Positions 6,548 through 7,067 of a stretch of 7,067 nt of DNA are shown here, in pieces. Position numbers and translations under genes: made by a program. The notes under the pieces were generated by a model. It worked only from the letters and a program-made list of their open reading frames with translations, was not told the DNA's origin and did no database searches. The DNA is taken from contig JAFBAJ010000359.1 in assembly GCA_019247865.1 (NCBI GenBank), positions 1-7,067 on the forward strand, in the 5' to 3' direction. Each line of letters starts with the position of its first letter. The stretch's first letter is position 1. The DNA is from Acidobacteriota bacterium (GTDB taxonomy: Bacteria > Acidobacteriota > Blastocatellia > Pyrinomonadales > Pyrinomonadaceae).

Positions 6548-6554
6548 GAGAAGG
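6548..6554 (+). promoter_or_regulatory. Ribosome binding site of the S41 protease gene
   Basis: GAGAAGG lies 10 nt upstream of ATG 6565, inside the 17-nt gap after the TonB-domain gene. A second purine stretch (GAAGAGAG, 6557-6564) touches the start codon. This supports ATG 6565 as the start and translation as part of the operon. Confidence 0.5.
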
Positions 6555-6564
6555 TAGAAGAGAG

Positions 6565-6654
6565 ATGAGAAGGCTGCTCAGGCTTGATGCACAAGTTTTA
6601 TTCTGCGTCCTCGTCCTGCTTCTGCCTGTTACCTTTTTACCTTTGCCTTCTCAT
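6565..6654 (+). repeat. 10-bp inverted repeat covering the protease start codon
   Basis: ATGAGAAGGC (6565-6574) is perfectly complementary to GCCTTCTCAT (6645-6654), with a 70-nt loop. The right arm directly follows an 8-nt tandem pair TTACCTTT (6629-6644). In mRNA the pairing would cover the start codon. It could regulate translation or just mark a repeat-derived signal-peptide segment; chance is also possible in such purine/pyrimidine-skewed sequence. Confidence 0.4.
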
Positions 6655-7067
6655 GCTGCCGCGGGCGTGAGCGTGGCGACGCGCGAGGGCCGGCTCGCGG
6701 TCTTTGATGACGCGTGGGAGACGATTCGCGCGCGTTACTACGACCCGGCTCTGCGCGGCGTGGATTGGGATGAAGTGCGCGCGCGCCTGCGCCCGCTCGC
6801 GGCTGAGGCCGGAAGCTCCGCGGAGTTTTACGCCGTCATGAGGCGCATGACGGGCACGCTCCGCGACGCGCACACGCGCGTCTACGCGCCGGAGGAGAAA
6901 TTCGACTGGCAGCATCCGCGCTACCTCGGCGTCGGCATCCTCGTGCGCGAAGTCGCGGGGCAGCCCGTCGTGTCAATGGTCGAAGCTTCTTCAGAAGCTG
7001 CGCGCGCGGGCCTGCGTGCGGGCGACCTGCTCCAGCGCATTGACGAAGAGAACGCGCTGAAGGTCTT
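6565..7067 (+). CDS. S41-family (C-terminal processing / tricorn-like) protease, 3' truncated
   Basis: The frame from ATG 6565 is open to the window end, giving 167 visible residues. Residues 1-33 form a signal peptide (MRRLL, hydrophobic VLFCVLVLLLPVTFLPLP, then SHAAAG). Residues about 45-105 are the helical N-terminal region typical of S41 enzymes: FDDAWETIRARYYDP, VDWDEVRARLRP, and LRDAHTRV with D101 and H103. A PDZ domain starts near residue 120 (YLGVGILV) and includes the substrate-loop motif AGLRAGDLLQRID (about 148-160). The catalytic Ser/Lys region lies beyond the window, so activity cannot be judged. S41 enzymes cut protein C-termini in the periplasm. It is the third gene of the probable operon, which suggests processing or quality control of envelope proteins. 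Confidence 0.88.
   Translation, partial: MRRLLRLDAQVLFCVLVLLLPVTFLPLPSHAAAGVSVATREGRLAVFDDAWETIRARYYDPALRGVDWDEVRARLRPLAAEAGSSAEFYAVMRRMTGTLRDAHTRVYAPEEKFDWQHPRYLGVGILVREVAGQPVVSMVEASSEAARAGLRAGDLLQRIDEENALKV

Overview
The window is a GC-rich bacterial chromosome segment with protein-coding genes only on the + strand. Gene content suggests Acidobacteriota, probably the Blastocatellia/Pyrinomonadales side. The pointers are secreted proteins made of Calx-beta, Asp-box and FG-GAP/VCBS-like repeats (unit core DYDGDGKADIAVFR...WYLL), a TonB C-terminal-domain protein beside an S41 protease, and intergenic inverted repeats of the (N)CACAGAGG and GCGCCTTTGCGTGAA types. The assignment rests on recalled family patterns, not on a search.

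Layout. Positions 1-3055 hold the 3' part of a very large secreted repeat protein: the end of one Calx-beta domain, a complete Calx-beta domain, about 14 Asp-box (BNR/Ycf48-like) blades, and six C-terminal FG-GAP-like repeats. Positions 3056-3582 contain no intact large gene. They hold a 39-nt-arm imperfect inverted repeat, a tiny signal-peptide-plus-one-FG-GAP-unit gene broken by a TAG exactly where the conserved Trp should be, a second 27-nt-arm inverted repeat, and an AT-richer leader. Positions 3583-7067 hold three genes spaced 7 and 17 nt apart, probably one operon: a 678-aa polytopic membrane protein with GT-C glycosyltransferase-like architecture, an exported protein with a C-terminal TonB domain, and the start of an S41-family (C-terminal processing) protease that runs off the window.

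All recognisable products are envelope or secreted proteins. The left part looks like a cell-surface or extracellular repeat protein with a decayed fragment of a related gene downstream. The right part looks like an envelope operon (membrane glycan or lipid-linked sugar transfer, periplasmic TonB-domain protein, periplasmic protease), though no pathway can be named from the sequence alone.

The most unusual part is 3056-3470: a broken mini-gene bracketed by two long hairpins from two different dispersed-repeat families, each starting within about 7 nt after a stop codon. I found no CRISPR array, tRNA, rRNA, transposase or clear defence system.
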